Source: Hypericibacter adhaerens (GTDB taxonomy: Bacteria; Pseudomonadota; Alphaproteobacteria; Dongiales; Dongiaceae). Taken from it: a DNA stretch of 64,000 bases. Under the pieces are notes generated by a model. The model was not told the DNA's origin. It worked only from the letters and a program-made list of their open reading frames with translations, and made no database searches. The stretch lies in NCBI RefSeq assembly GCF_008728835.1, contig NZ_CP042582.1, positions 3,127,001 to 3,191,000 on the forward strand, read 5' to 3'. Both the position numbers and the translations under genes were made by a program. This document shows, one piece after another, positions 34,838 through 46,576 of this stretch (position 1 is its first letter; each line of letters begins with the position of its first letter).

Positions 34838-35836
34838 TCAGAGTGCCGCGACGCTCACCAGCCCCTCGTCGGGCACCAACTCCATCCTGTTGCGAAGCGC
34901 CTTGCCGAAGGCCGGCGCCTCGATCTCGAACTCGTCGCCGGGCTTCGTCTTGAAGCCGGCCGAGTAGCTCATCACGGCGGCCCCGAAGAAATAGGCATGA
35001 AGGTCGCCGGGCCGGCGGAACATCGAATAGCGGAAATGGAAATGCTCGAGATTGGCGACCGAATGCGACATGTTCGCCTCGCCGGAGAGGAAATCCTCCT
35101 GCCAGACGATCTTGCCGTCGCGCCAGATCCGGCTCTTGCCGCGCACATCCTGGGGCAGCTCGCCCACCAGCAGCTCGGGGCCCAGCGAGCAGGCCCTGAG
35201 CTTGGAATGCTGGGTATAGAGATAATTCTGCGCCTCGGTCACATGGTCGGAGAACTCGTTGCCGAGCGCGAAGCCGATGCGCCAGGGGCGGCCCTGGGGA
35301 TCGAGGATATAGAGGCCGACGATCTCGGGCTCCTCGGCCCCGGCAAGGGCGAAGCCCGGCAGCGGCAAAGGCTCGCCCGGCCCCAGCACGCAGCTGCCGA
35401 CACCCTTGAAGAACCATTCCGGCTGCACCCCGATCTGGCCCGGCGCCGGCTTCCCGCCTTCGAGGCCCATCTCGAAGATCTTCATCGAATCCGAGACGGG
35501 CGCATTGCCGCCATGGGTCGCGGTATGCATCTTGTTGCGGGCATCGGCGCTGCCGATATGGGTGAGCCCGGTGCCGGTGATGAGGAAGCGTGCGGGTTCC
35601 GGATGGTCGAGCGGCGCCAGCACGCGGCCCTCGGCCAACGCCCGCGCATAATCGACCGAGGCCTCCTCGGCCAGGCTCCTCACCTGGTCGGCGATCTTGC
35701 TGCCGGCGGCGATGGCGCGCTGCGCCAGCTCGTAGACGCTGGAGACGCCGGCCAGGGGCCGCGCGCCGTTGCCGTCGGCCGTCACCCAGCCGACCCGGCG
35801 CCGCCCGGTCTCGTCGCGGAATTGGATCAAACGCAT
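34838..35836 (-). CDS. AraD1/GguC-family protein (2-keto-3-deoxy sugar acid processing)
   Basis: The 332-residue protein has a fumarylacetoacetate hydrolase-like C-terminal domain with GTGLTHIGSADARNKMH, WFFKGVG, EEPEIVGLYIL and EFSDHVTEAQNYLY, the layout of the GguC/AraD1 family. Relatives act on 2-keto-3-deoxy sugar acids, for example as dehydratases giving alpha-ketoglutaric semialdehyde. Placed next to an IlvD-type dehydratase and an SDR it would take the next step after dehydration. The semialdehyde dehydrogenase is not in the window. The exact reaction is inferred. Confidence 0.78.
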   Translation of the reverse strand: MRLIQFRDETGRRRVGWVTADGNGARPLAGVSSVYELAQRAIAAGSKIADQVRSLAEEASVDYARALAEGRVLAPLDHPEPARFLITGTGLTHIGSADARNKMHTATHGGNAPVSDSMKIFEMGLEGGKPAPGQIGVQPEWFFKGVGSCVLGPGEPLPLPGFALAGAEEPEIVGLYILDPQGRPWRIGFALGNEFSDHVTEAQNYLYTQHSKLRACSLGPELLVGELPQDVRGKSRIWRDGKIVWQEDFLSGEANMSHSVANLEHFHFRYSMFRRPGDLHAYFFGAAVMSYSAGFKTKPGDEFEIEAPAFGKALRNRMELVPDEGLVSVAAL

Positions 35837-35874
35837 CGGCGACCTCTCTTATCGATCAAAGGCGACATCGACAA

Positions 35875-36654
35875 TCACACCCACCCGCCATCGACGATGA
35901 AGTTCTGCGAGCTGCACATGCGGCTGTCGTCGGCCGCGAGGAACAGCACCATGCGCGCGATGTCGGGCGGATAGAGACGGTCGGGCAGGCACTGGCGGTC
36001 GGCGATCTGCTTCTCGCCCGCCTCGTCCAGCCAGAGCTTGACCTGGCGCTCGGTCATGACCCAGCCAGGCAGCACGCAGTTGACGCGGATGCGCTCGGGC
36101 CCGAGCTCTCGGGCGAGCGCCCGGGTCAGGCCCGAGATCGAGGCCTTCGCCGTCACGTAGGCGGGACAGTCGCCGTCGCCGACCAGCCAGGTGATCGAGC
36201 CGAAATTCACGATCGAGCCGCCGCCGGCATCGCGCATATAGGGCCGCACGGCCTGGGCGGCGAAGAACTGGTGGCGCAGATTGACCGCCATCCGGTCGTC
36301 CCAATACTCGACCGTCACATCCTCGGTGCGGTGGCGGTCGTCATTGCCGGCATTGTTGACCAGCACCCGGATCGGGCCGTCGCGCTTCGCCGCCTCGTCG
36401 ACCGCGGCGCGCAGCTGGTCGATCTGCTTCAGGTCGCAGCGGATGAAGCGCGGGACGGCATGCCCCTTGTCCTTGATCCGCTCGACCAGCGCTTCGGCGG
36501 CGTTGGCCGCGATATCGACGAAGGTCACGCGCGCGCCTTGGGCGCAGAAATGCTCGACCAGGCCCTCGCCGATCCCGCTGGCGCCGCCCGTGACGAAGGT
36601 GACGCGGTCCTTGAGGCTCGGATAGACGGCGCCGTTCTCGATATCGCCCTGCAT
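35875..36654 (-). CDS. xylB: Short-chain sugar dehydrogenase, D-xylose 1-dehydrogenase-like
   Basis: The 259-residue SDR has the cofactor motif TGGASGIG (residues 22-29), the catalytic Ser152, Tyr165 and Lys169, and NNAGNDDRH (99-107), YWDDRMAVNLRH and the C-terminal DGGW. These match the Caulobacter XylB-type NAD-dependent xylose dehydrogenase. It would oxidise an aldose to its lactone, before the SMP-30 lactonase. Whether xylose, arabinose or another sugar is preferred is not fixed by sequence. Confidence 0.8.
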   Translation of the reverse strand: MQGDIENGAVYPSLKDRVTFVTGGASGIGEGLVEHFCAQGARVTFVDIAANAAEALVERIKDKGHAVPRFIRCDLKQIDQLRAAVDEAAKRDGPIRVLVNNAGNDDRHRTEDVTVEYWDDRMAVNLRHQFFAAQAVRPYMRDAGGGSIVNFGSITWLVGDGDCPAYVTAKASISGLTRALARELGPERIRVNCVLPGWVMTERQVKLWLDEAGEKQIADRQCLPDRLYPPDIARMVLFLAADDSRMCSSQNFIVDGGWV

Positions 36655-36665
36655 GGCGTGGCGCT

Positions 36666-38396
<1,731 letters not shown>

Positions 38397-38437
38397 GGCG
38401 CCTCCTCCTTCGTCCCGGCAATCCGCGGGACGCAATG

Positions 38438-38475
38438 GTTCGGTATTGCCGAACGTTGTTTGGTATTGCTAAGAC
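38438..38475. promoter_or_regulatory. Paired operator-like repeats between the sugar-acid operon and iclR
   Basis: A perfect inverted repeat GTTCGG, TATTG, CCGAAC at 38438-38454 is followed 20 bases later (centre to centre) by a degenerate copy GTTTGGTATTGCTAAG at 38458-38473. Both share GGTATTGC. Same-face spacing of two turns fits a dimer-of-dimers regulator such as IclR, whose gene is divergent. They lie 42-77 bases upstream of the dehydratase start. The role is inferred. Confidence 0.6.
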
Positions 38476-38577
38476 AGTAAGGGCCCCGTTCGAGCGAAGT
38501 CAACAGAGCTGCGGCGGCGCCCGGCCCTGCCAGCTTGGCACGGGTCTCGAGTTTCGAGGATCGGACAAGCGAGTGAC

Positions 38578-39381
38578 ATGACGGACGAACGTTATCGGGT
38601 GCAAAGCCTGGGCCGCGCCCTGGATCTGCTGGAACTGGTGGCGCGCCAGGGACGCGAGGGCGCGCGGCTGAGCGATCTGGCGCGCGAGCTCACGCTGTCG
38701 AAGGCCGCGACCTACGCCATTCTGCAGACGCTCCTGGCCCATGGCTTCGTCGCCGATGTCGGAGAGGGGCAAAGCCGGCGCTATCGTCTCGGCCTGACGC
38801 TGGCACGGCTGGGGGAGCTTTCGGTCGCCAACTTCTCCCTCGCCGATCTCGCCCTGCCGATCCTGCGCGAGATGACCGAGGAGACGGGGATGACCTCGCG
38901 CGTCGCCGTGCTCGACGGCGACTATGCGGTGGTGGTGGGCCGCGTCGACGGGCCGGGCACGGTGCGCTTCGGCGATGCGCTCGGCCGGCGCGAATGGCCG
39001 CATTGCTCGGCCGTCGGCAAGGCGATGCTGGCGGCCATGCCGCGGCGCGATGCCGAGGCCATCCTCAAGCAGACGGGACTGCCGCGCCGCACGCCCCACA
39101 CCATCACCAGCCTCGCCGCCATGCTGCGCGAGCTGTCGCTGGTGACGGAGCGCGGCTATGCCGTGGATGACGAGGAGGATGTCGAGGGCGTGATCTGCGT
39201 CGGCGCCTGCGTCCATGACCGCGCCGGCGCCGTGGCCGGCGCGCTCAGCATCACCGGCCTCAAGCCGCGCCAGGGCAACGACCGGATCGACGAACTGGGC
39301 AAGATCGTCCGGCGCCATGCCGAGCGCCTCTCCGCCTCGCTGGGTGCCGCCCCCAACCGCACGCTGCGCGCGGCGGGGTAG
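38578..39381 (+). CDS. IclR-family transcriptional regulator
   Basis: The 267-residue protein has an N-terminal winged helix (RALDLLELVARQGREG, LSDLARELTLSKAATY, YRLGLTLARLG) and a C-terminal effector domain (GKAMLAAMPRRDAE, ERGYAVDDEEDVEGVICVG). It is divergent from the dehydratase operon with two operator-like repeats between them, so it likely controls that operon in response to a pathway intermediate, as usual for this family. Repressor or activator action cannot be told. Confidence 0.9.
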   Translation: MTDERYRVQSLGRALDLLELVARQGREGARLSDLARELTLSKAATYAILQTLLAHGFVADVGEGQSRRYRLGLTLARLGELSVANFSLADLALPILREMTEETGMTSRVAVLDGDYAVVVGRVDGPGTVRFGDALGRREWPHCSAVGKAMLAAMPRRDAEAILKQTGLPRRTPHTITSLAAMLRELSLVTERGYAVDDEEDVEGVICVGACVHDRAGAVAGALSITGLKPRQGNDRIDELGKIVRRHAERLSASLGAAPNRTLRAAG

Positions 39382-39418
39382 AGCGACTCAGCCGTGGAGA
39401 AGCGGGCGGCTAAGAGTC

Positions 39419-39514
39419 CCTTCCCCCGGAACGGGGGAAGGTTAGGAAGGGGGCTGCTCGGTTTCTGATAGCGAGCAGCCCCCTCCTTAGTCCTCCCCCG
39501 CATTGCGGGGGAGG
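39419..39514. repeat. Palindromic intergenic repeat (three hairpins)
   Basis: Three hairpins fill the gap between iclR and rnk: 39419-39441 (CCTTCCCCCG, GAA, CGGGGGAAGG), a large central one (GGGGGCTGCTCG, loop, CGAGCAGCCCCC) and 39492-39514 (CCTCCCCCGC, ATT, GCGGGGGAGG). The outer stems and the centre resemble those at 17138-17227. It sits between convergent genes and may also end transcription. Confidence 0.72.
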
Positions 39515-39548
39515 AGACAATATGTTCATCGACCTCGAAGCCACCAGC

Positions 39549-39959
39549 TCACCCACGCGGCCAGACCCTGGTCACGGTGATCCGGCGCGTACGCGCATCG
39601 GCGCCGCGGTACGCAATCGACTGACCCTCGGAGAGCCCGATCAAGGCCGCGCCCACCGGCGTGAGGATCGAGACGCCGTCGGGATGGCGGGATTTCTCCG
39701 CAGGGAAGACGAGCGTCACAATGCGCACGGCCCCGCTGCCCTCGTCGCGGAAGCGCACGCGCGAGCCCATGCCGACGACGGAGACCGGCAGGCCGCCATC
39801 CTCGACGATCTCGGCGCGGATCAGCTCGCCCACGAGATAATCCAGCACCTCCCCGTTCTGATGTTTCGCGGCCGAGCCGACCAGAAGATCGAGCTGCTCA
39901 TAGTCGCGCTTCTCGATCCGGATGCGCGGCAACGGCTTCGGCGATTCGATAGGTCCCAT
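39549..39959 (-). CDS. rnk: Regulator of nucleoside diphosphate kinase (Rnk-like, GreA/GreB C-terminal fold)
   Basis: The 136-residue protein has an N-terminal helical part (RIEKRDYEQLDLLVGSAA) and a C-terminal FKBP-like GreA/GreB domain (VGMGSRVRFRDEGSGAVR, VSILTPVGAALIGLSEGQSI). This is the size and order of Rnk proteins, which lack the long Gre coiled coil and bind RNA polymerase. A consensus ribosome binding site (AAGGAGGTT) precedes the start. It stands alone. Confidence 0.85.
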   Translation of the reverse strand: MGPIESPKPLPRIRIEKRDYEQLDLLVGSAAKHQNGEVLDYLVGELIRAEIVEDGGLPVSVVGMGSRVRFRDEGSGAVRIVTLVFPAEKSRHPDGVSILTPVGAALIGLSEGQSIAYRGADARTRRITVTRVWPRG

Positions 39960-40296
39960 CGCAACCTCCTTGAATGGGAATGGAAGACCGCGCAGCCCAT
40001 GATCCTCATGCGCACGGTCGAACCTGCCGCTGACGCGGCAAAAGACATCTGTTGTCGAAAGAAAGAGGCCCCTGCCGGTGAGCGGCCGGGCCGACGGGAC
40101 TACCCGATCGCCCGACCCCGCGCAGGGGCGGCTTCATCTGCGCGAGCGCTACCGTTGCGCCCGAGGCGCCGGCCGTTGGTCGCGGTTTTCAGAGCCGCGA
40201 AAAGGGAAATCCGCTCACGCATGAGACGTCATATATGGGTTTCGGCGCGCCGATGCAAGCCGAACCCGCGATGCCGCCCCACGGCCTCGCGAACGA
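39960..40296. other. Intergenic region upstream of rnk with a long-range inverted repeat
   Basis: No gene is visible in these 337 bases. GCCCCTGC at 40068-40075 can pair with GCAGGGGC at 40122-40129, enclosing a GC-rich middle, so a folded RNA on the rnk strand is possible, about 110 bases before the rnk start. A leader or small RNA cannot be told from a chance structure here. Confidence 0.3.
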
Positions 40297-41148
40297 TCAG
40301 ACCAGGTTGCTCTTGAAGAAATCGATCGTGCGCTGCCAGGCGAGCTTCGCCGCGTCGGCGTTGTAGCGCTCGGCCGAGGTGTCGTTATGGAAGGCGTGGT
40401 TGACGCCCTCGTACATGTGCAGCTCGTATTTCACGCCGGCGGCCTCGAGCGCCTTGCGGAAATCCGGCACCCCGGCATCGATGCGCTGGTCGAGGCCGGC
40501 ATAGTGCAGCAGCAACGGCGCGCGGATGTTCGGCACCTGGTCGAGCGGCGGCGTCGGGCCGTAGAACACGACCGCCGCGTCGAGCGTCGGCTCTGCCTCG
40601 GCGACCAGGCCCACCATGCCGCCGCCCCAGCAGAATCCCACGATGCCGACCTTGCCGTTGCTGTCGGGGCGGGAGCGCAGCCAGCTGATCGTGGCGCGCG
40701 CCTCCTCGACGGCCTGGGCGGGATTGAGCTGGCCGATCATGTCCCGGGCCTTGTCCGGGTCCGAGGGCGTGCCGCCGAGCGCCGTCAGGAGGTCCGGCGC
40801 CAGGGTCGAGAATCCCTCGACCGCGGCCCGGCGCGCGACATCCTGCACATAGGCATTGAGACCGCGATTCTCATGGATCACGACGACGCCGGGCAGCGAG
40901 TTGCCGCCGCCCGCGGGCTTGGCCCAATAGGCCTTGGGGCCGCCCTCGATCTCCGCATTGTCGATGACGAGGCGGGGATCGTCTTCCGGGATCATCGCCG
41001 CGGCGGCCGGGTCGGGCTGCAGCAGCTTGACCGCGGCGAATGCCGCGGCGGCGCTGCCCGTCAGCGCGGCCAGGCGCTCCATGAAGGCCCGCCGGCCCAT
41101 GCGGCCATGGGTGAAGGCATCATAGAGGTCGATGATGTCCTGACGCAT
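40297..41148 (-). CDS. Dienelactone hydrolase-family protein, probably exported
   Basis: The 283-residue alpha/beta hydrolase has the dienelactone hydrolase residues Glu93 (IHENRG), nucleophile Cys173 (GFCWGGG), an acid in GLDQRID and His in GVNHAFHND. The N-terminus has MGRRAFMERLAALTGSAAAA (residues 17-36), a Tat-like signal, so the protein is probably periplasmic. Members split lactones and other esters; the substrate is unknown. It is 111 bp after ureG on the same strand without evidence of a functional link. Confidence 0.82.
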   Translation of the reverse strand: MRQDIIDLYDAFTHGRMGRRAFMERLAALTGSAAAAFAAVKLLQPDPAAAAMIPEDDPRLVIDNAEIEGGPKAYWAKPAGGGNSLPGVVVIHENRGLNAYVQDVARRAAVEGFSTLAPDLLTALGGTPSDPDKARDMIGQLNPAQAVEEARATISWLRSRPDSNGKVGIVGFCWGGGMVGLVAEAEPTLDAAVVFYGPTPPLDQVPNIRAPLLLHYAGLDQRIDAGVPDFRKALEAAGVKYELHMYEGVNHAFHNDTSAERYNADAAKLAWQRTIDFFKSNLV

Positions 41149-41259
41149 TGGTCCCTCCGCCGGTTCCGAACGATCGCCCGAGAATCACACGAGCCCCCCG
41201 TCGCCGGTCAACCCGGTACGAAGGCCGGCGCAGTTACAAGTTTGTGATCGGCGGAGGGC

Positions 41260-41888
<629 letters not shown>

Positions 41889-41892
<4 letters not shown>

Positions 41893-42569
41893 GTGCGAAA
41901 CAGCCTCGTTTCCTGGATTTCGTGATTCATTGATGCGAGATCGGCACGAAGAGCGCAGCCGCCGATCGTCTCCAGCGGCGCCGTCAGCGCCTCCTCCGCC
42001 ACGGCGCCGATGACGGGCTCCAGCGCCGCCATCAGCCGCAAGCCCGCCGTCTGGCCGAGCGGGATCAGGCGGACGGCGGCCGACACCAGATTGGCGGCGA
42101 AAGATTGGAGATAAGCCTGCAGGGCCGGCGCCAGGGCCACGCCATGGGCGCTCGCCGCCACCGCCACGGCGACCGGATAGGCGATCTCGCCCTCGTCGAC
42201 GGCCTTGAGCCAGTCGAGCGCCGGCGCCGGCCAGGCCGCGCGCGTGGCGCGCAGGAAGGCCTCGCCCTGGGAAAGGCTCTCGAGCGCGCGTTCGCGCGAG
42301 GGCTGGAAAGCGCGCGCGAGCCCGGTGATCTCGGCCAGGCCCGGCTCGTCTCCCGCCGCGACGGCGCGAAAGGCATGAGCGAACAGGATCGCATCGCTCC
42401 GGCCCGCACCGAACCGCAGCAGGTCGCCGATCCAATCGAGCACGGGCTCGGGCGCCCGCAGATCGTGCGCCTCGATCGCCCATTCGAGCCCGTGGCTGTA
42501 GCTGAAGGCACCCACCGGATAGGAGGGCGACAGCCAGGCCAGCAACCGGTAGAGCGCCCGGTCAGTCAT
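41889..42569 (-). CDS. ureF: Urease accessory protein UreF
   Basis: The 226-residue all-helical protein has the family pattern [20 protein letters not shown] near the N-terminus and a C-terminal [14 protein letters not shown] tail that contacts UreD. It recruits UreG to the urease complex. It overlaps ureE by 8 bases and ureG by 4 bases. Confidence 0.95.
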
Positions 42570-43083
42570 GGAACTCGCCGGTCTTCAACGAACCGCCGCG
42601 GATCAGCGGCACCGAGGGTTCGTCTTCCTCGAATGCATGATGATGACCGTGGCCGCCCCCATAGGCGCCGCCTTCGGGATCGAACGGCGCCAGGACCGGC
42701 GTCACCTCGGCGCCCAGGGATTTCAGCATTTCGGCGATCACGTGATCCGTCCGGATGCGCAGCCGGTCGCCCAGGAGCTGGGTCGGCAGATGGCGGTTGC
42801 CGAGATGCCAGGCGATCCGCACCAGATCGGCCGGCCGCCGGCAGCGGACCTCGAGCAGCGGCTCGGGCGCCGCCTCGACGGCAACGATGCCCCCGCCTTC
42901 GAGCAGCAGCCCGTCGCCGTCGCGCAAGGGCGTGGCGCGCGCAAGGTCGAGCAGGAAGCGCGTGCCCTTCTGCCCGGCCATCGCGATCCGGCGGCGATGC
43001 CGGCCCTGATAGTCGAGCGTGACGCTGTCGATCGCGGGGCCCTGCCAATGGCCGGAAGGACGGACGTCAATGGCGCGGATCAT
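42562..43083 (-). CDS. ureE: Urease accessory nickel chaperone UreE
   Basis: The 173-residue protein has an N-terminal peptide-binding domain, the metal-binding core (IAWHLGNRHLPTQLLGDRLR) and a short His-rich segment (YGGGHGHHHAFEEDE) near the end. The His tail is shorter than in Klebsiella UreE. The start at 43083 follows the ureC stop by 8 bases. Confidence 0.94.
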   Translation of the reverse strand: MIRAIDVRPSGHWQGPAIDSVTLDYQGRHRRRIAMAGQKGTRFLLDLARATPLRDGDGLLLEGGGIVAVEAAPEPLLEVRCRRPADLVRIAWHLGNRHLPTQLLGDRLRIRTDHVIAEMLKSLGAEVTPVLAPFDPEGGAYGGGHGHHHAFEEDEPSVPLIRGGSLKTGEFHD

Positions 43084-43091
43084 GCGGCACC

Positions 43092-44804
43092 TCAATAAAG
43101 GAAGTAGCGCTGGGCCATGGGCAGCTCGGTCGCGGGCTGGCAGGTCAGCAGGACGCCGTCGGCGCGGACCTCGTAGGTTTCGGGATCGACCTCGATGACG
43201 GGCGTGGCGTTGTTGTGGATCATGCTGGCCTTGGAGATCCCGGCGCGGGTGTTCTCGACGGCGAGCAGCGTCTTGGACAGCCCCAGCCGACGGCCGATCT
43301 CCGCCTCGAGCGCCGCCTGCGAGACGAAGGTCACGGCGCTCGCCGCCGTGGCGCGCCCGAAGCCGGCGAACATGGGGCGGTAGTGGACGGGCTGCGGCGT
43401 CGGAATCGAGGCGTTGGGATCGCCCATCGGCGCCACGGCGATGATGCCGCATTTCAGCACCAGGTCGGGCTTCACCCCGAAGAAGGCCGGATTCCACAGC
43501 ACGAGATCCGCAAGCTTGCCGGGCTCGACCGAGCCGACATGGGCGGCGAGGCCCTGCGCGATGGCGGGGTTGATCGTGTATTTGGCGATGTAGCGCTTGA
43601 TGCGCCGGTTGTCGTTGTCGCCCTTCTCTTCGGGCAGGCGCCCGCGCTGCTTCTTCATCTTGTCCGCGGTCTGCCAGGTGCGGATCAGGACCTCGCCCAC
43701 CCGGCCCATGGCCTGGCTGTCGGAGGAGATGATCGAGAAGGCGCCCAGATCGTGAAGGATATCCTCGGCGGCGATGGTCTCGCGCCGGATGCGCGATTCC
43801 GCGAAAGCCACATCCTCGGGGATCGACGGGTCGAGATGGTGGCAGACCATGAGCATGTCGAGATGCTCTTCGATCGTGTTGACCGTGAAGGGCCGCGTGG
43901 GATTGGTCGAGGAAGGCAGCACATGGGCGAGACCGGCCACCTTGATGATGTCCGGCGCATGGCCGCCGCCGGCGCCTTCGGTGTGATAGGCGTGGATGGT
44001 GCGGCCCTTGAAGGCGGCGATCGTGTTCTCGACGAAGCCGGATTCGTTGAGCGTGTCGGTGTGGATCATCACCTGCACGTCGAACTGGTCGGCGACACCG
44101 AGGCAGCAATCGATCGCCGCCGGCGTGGTGCCCCAGTCCTCATGCAGCTTGAGCGCGCAGGCGCCGGCCCGGATCTGCTCGATCAGCCCGCCCGGCAGGC
44201 TGGCATTGCCCTTGCCGGCGAAGCCCAGATTCATCGGAAAGCCCTCGGCCGCCTGCAGCATCCGCGCCAGGTGCCAGGGGCCGGGTGTGCAGGTGGTGGC
44301 GTTGGTGCCGGTGGCCGGCCCGGTTCCGCCGCCGAGCATGGTGGTGACGCCCGAGGCCAAGGCCTCCTCGATCTGCTGCGGGCAAATCAGATGGATATGG
44401 GCGTCGATGCCGCCGGCCGTCAGGATCTTGCCCTCGCCGGCGATCACCTCGGTGCCGGGCCCGATCACGATATCGACGCCAGACTGGATGTCCGGGTTGC
44501 CGGCCTTGCCGATCGCGGCGATGCGCCCGTCCTTCAGGCCCACATCCGCCTTGACGATGCCCCAATGGTCGAGGATCAGCGCGTTGGTGATGACGGTATC
44601 GACGGCGCCTTCGGCGCGCGAGCGCTGCGACTGGCCCATGCCGTCGCGGATGACCTTGCCGCCGCCGAACTTCACCTCCTCGCCATAGATGGTGCGGTCC
44701 GCCTCGACCTCGAGGATGAGGTCGGTGTCGGCGAGGCGGACCCGGTCGCCGGTGGTCGGGCCGAACATGTCGGCATAGGCACGGCGGGCGATCTTCACGG
44801 GCAT
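43092..44804 (-). CDS. ureC: Urease alpha subunit
   Basis: The 570-residue catalytic subunit has the nickel ligands in [10 protein letters not shown], the Lys to be carbamylated in [10 protein letters not shown] (near residue 220), further His in [13 protein letters not shown] and [15 protein letters not shown], and the flap His in [20 protein letters not shown]. It hydrolyses urea to ammonia and carbamate. Full length and all motifs are intact. A longer frame continues upstream through ureB, but the start at 44804 matches the family N-terminus ([20 protein letters not shown]). Confidence 0.97.
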   Translation of the reverse strand: MPVKIARRAYADMFGPTTGDRVRLADTDLILEVEADRTIYGEEVKFGGGKVIRDGMGQSQRSRAEGAVDTVITNALILDHWGIVKADVGLKDGRIAAIGKAGNPDIQSGVDIVIGPGTEVIAGEGKILTAGGIDAHIHLICPQQIEEALASGVTTMLGGGTGPATGTNATTCTPGPWHLARMLQAAEGFPMNLGFAGKGNASLPGGLIEQIRAGACALKLHEDWGTTPAAIDCCLGVADQFDVQVMIHTDTLNESGFVENTIAAFKGRTIHAYHTEGAGGGHAPDIIKVAGLAHVLPSSTNPTRPFTVNTIEEHLDMLMVCHHLDPSIPEDVAFAESRIRRETIAAEDILHDLGAFSIISSDSQAMGRVGEVLIRTWQTADKMKKQRGRLPEEKGDNDNRRIKRYIAKYTINPAIAQGLAAHVGSVEPGKLADLVLWNPAFFGVKPDLVLKCGIIAVAPMGDPNASIPTPQPVHYRPMFAGFGRATAASAVTFVSQAALEAEIGRRLGLSKTLLAVENTRAGISKASMIHNNATPVIEVDPETYEVRADGVLLTCQPATELPMAQRYFLY

Positions 44805-44811
44805 GGCATCC

Positions 44812-45120
44812 TCACTCCACCGGGCCCATGACGCGGCCCTGGAAGCCGAAGACGCGCCGGGCTCCTCCGATCGGGACCAGGCGAACCTCGCGCTCCTGCC
44901 CCGGCTCGAACCGCACGGCCGTGCCGGCGGCGATATCGAGGCGCAGCCCCCGCGCCCTCTCGCGGTCGAAATCGAGCGCGGGATTGGTCTCGTAGAAATG
45001 ATAATGGCTGCCGACCTGGACCGGCCGGTCGCCGCGATTGGCCACGCGCAAGGTGACGGCAGCGGCACCGGCATTGAGCTCGATATCGCCGTCGGGCGTG
45101 AAGATCTCGCCTGGGATCAT
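44812..45120 (-). CDS. ureB: Urease beta subunit
   Basis: The 102-residue protein starts [16 protein letters not shown] and has [20 protein letters not shown], the UreB signature. It is separate from ureA, as in most proteobacteria. It lies 7 bases before ureC. Confidence 0.96.
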   Translation of the reverse strand: MIPGEIFTPDGDIELNAGAAAVTLRVANRGDRPVQVGSHYHFYETNPALDFDRERARGLRLDIAAGTAVRFEPGQEREVRLVPIGGARRVFGFQGRVMGPVE

Positions 45121-45128
45121 GTTCGGCC

Positions 45129-45431
45129 TCAGCGGATCGGTTGATGAACGGTGACGAGCTTCACCCCGTCGGGGAAGGTCGCCTCGACCTGCACGTCATG
45201 GATCATCTCGGCCACTCCCTCCATCACCTCATGCCGGCCGACCACATGGGCGCCGGCCTCCATCAGATCCGCGACCGCGCGGCCGTCCCGGGCCCCTTCG
45301 GCCACGAAATCGCTGATGAGCGCGATCGCTTCCGGATAGTTCAGCTTCACGCCGCGTTCCAGGCGCCGTCGGGCGACCATCGCGGCCATGGCGATCAGCA
45401 GCTTGTCTTTCTCACGAGGGGTCAGGTTCAT
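45129..45431 (-). CDS. ureA: Urease gamma subunit
   Basis: The 100-residue protein starts [20 protein letters not shown] and has [20 protein letters not shown] and [20 protein letters not shown]. It is the small structural subunit, upstream of ureB by 8 bases. Confidence 0.97.
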   Translation of the reverse strand: MNLTPREKDKLLIAMAAMVARRRLERGVKLNYPEAIALISDFVAEGARDGRAVADLMEAGAHVVGRHEVMEGVAEMIHDVQVEATFPDGVKLVTVHQPIR

Positions 45432-45445
45432 CGGCTCTCCAGAGG

Positions 45446-46300
45446 TCAGCAGTACCAGGGACGCGGCAGCGGGCGGGCGCCATGCAGGAGCGAGAGAACG
45501 GGCATCAGGCTCTGCCGCAGCTCGAAACCGTCGACGGCGAGGAACCGCGCGACCAGCATGCCGTTCCAGGCGCTGGCGCCGCTTTCGGCCGGAAGATCCG
45601 CGAACAGGCGGCGAACCTCGTCGAGCCGCCCTTCCGCTTCCTCTGCCACCAGCACCAGCGTGGCCATGGCGGTGGCGCCGCCGAAGACTGCGGCGCGCGC
45701 GGTCGAGGCCGCGACATCGCCATCGAGCCGCAGCCCGTCGGCAAAGATCAGCCGGCCTCCGCGGCGGATGCGCCAGCTGTCCTGAAGCTGCGCCTGCCGC
45801 ACGGTCTCGCCCGAAGCGCGCCGTCCGAGGACGATCGCCTCGACGCCCAGGAAGCGGGCGCCGGGCGCCAGGTCGACGACGAGACGACGCTCGAGGTGGC
45901 TGCGATCGAACAGGATCGTCTCCTGGGGCAGCCAGTCGAGCCGGGCGCCGGCCTGAAGCTCGATCCGGTTCTCGATGGTGGCGGCACCACCCGCGCTGCG
46001 ATAGGCGCGCTCGGCCGCCTGGCTGGTCACGATCGCGGCGGTCGCCGGCTGGAGCCGGACGTCGCTGCTGAAGCGATCGCCGCCGGTCACGCCCCCGGCC
46101 ATGTTGAGGAGAATGGCGAGCGGCGGCTCACCGGCGGGCTGGCGCGGCAGCCGCACGCGGGCCGCGCCCTGCTGGTAGAAGCGGTCGAGGGCCGTGCCGG
46201 CGCCCCGCCGCTTGAACTCCAGGCGGATGGCGCCACGGGCGCGCGGCAGACGCTCGAGGGGCGCGCTGGAACTCTGTGACAGCAGGACGGCGTCGAACAT
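45446..46300 (-). CDS. ureD: Urease accessory protein UreD
   Basis: The 284-residue protein has the UreD pattern [38 protein letters not shown] and [17 protein letters not shown]. It is the scaffold onto which UreF and UreG assemble. It is first in the ureDABCEFG operon. The start at 46300 is the ATG beginning [17 protein letters not shown]; the frame continues upstream but without support. The 276 bases before it hold no gene and presumably the promoter; no operator was recognised. Confidence 0.93.
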   Translation of the reverse strand: MFDAVLLSQSSSAPLERLPRARGAIRLEFKRRGAGTALDRFYQQGAARVRLPRQPAGEPPLAILLNMAGGVTGGDRFSSDVRLQPATAAIVTSQAAERAYRSAGGAATIENRIELQAGARLDWLPQETILFDRSHLERRLVVDLAPGARFLGVEAIVLGRRASGETVRQAQLQDSWRIRRGGRLIFADGLRLDGDVAASTARAAVFGGATAMATLVLVAEEAEGRLDEVRRLFADLPAESGASAWNGMLVARFLAVDGFELRQSLMPVLSLLHGARPLPRPWYC

Positions 46301-46576
46301 CGGCCCCCAGCGTGACTGGCTGGACGTTGGAACAGGTCGAGTTCGCCGTGGTCTGGAACAGCGAGAGGATCCGGCGAGGCACCTTCCCGAAAGACGCCTT
46401 TGGCCGCCCGATCCGAGGGTTAGCCTAGAACGCGGCCGGTTGATGAGGCAAGGGTGCGATCGGCGGCGGGAAAACCGCCGCCGATCGCAGGAATCGCCGG
46501 GAGGCAAACCCTGGAGCCGTGCCTTCGGCCCGGATTCGGCCCAGGGTTGCCGGAATCCGGAACGCAGCCGCCGGTC

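Noticed and set aside
34838..35836. True fumarylacetoacetase of tyrosine breakdown
   Set aside because: The N-terminal part and sequence pattern fit the AraD1/GguC group, and the neighbours are sugar-acid genes.
44804..45074. Upstream extension of ureC as a ureB-ureC fusion
   Set aside because: The extension is ureB read in another frame; both subunits have their own proper starts.
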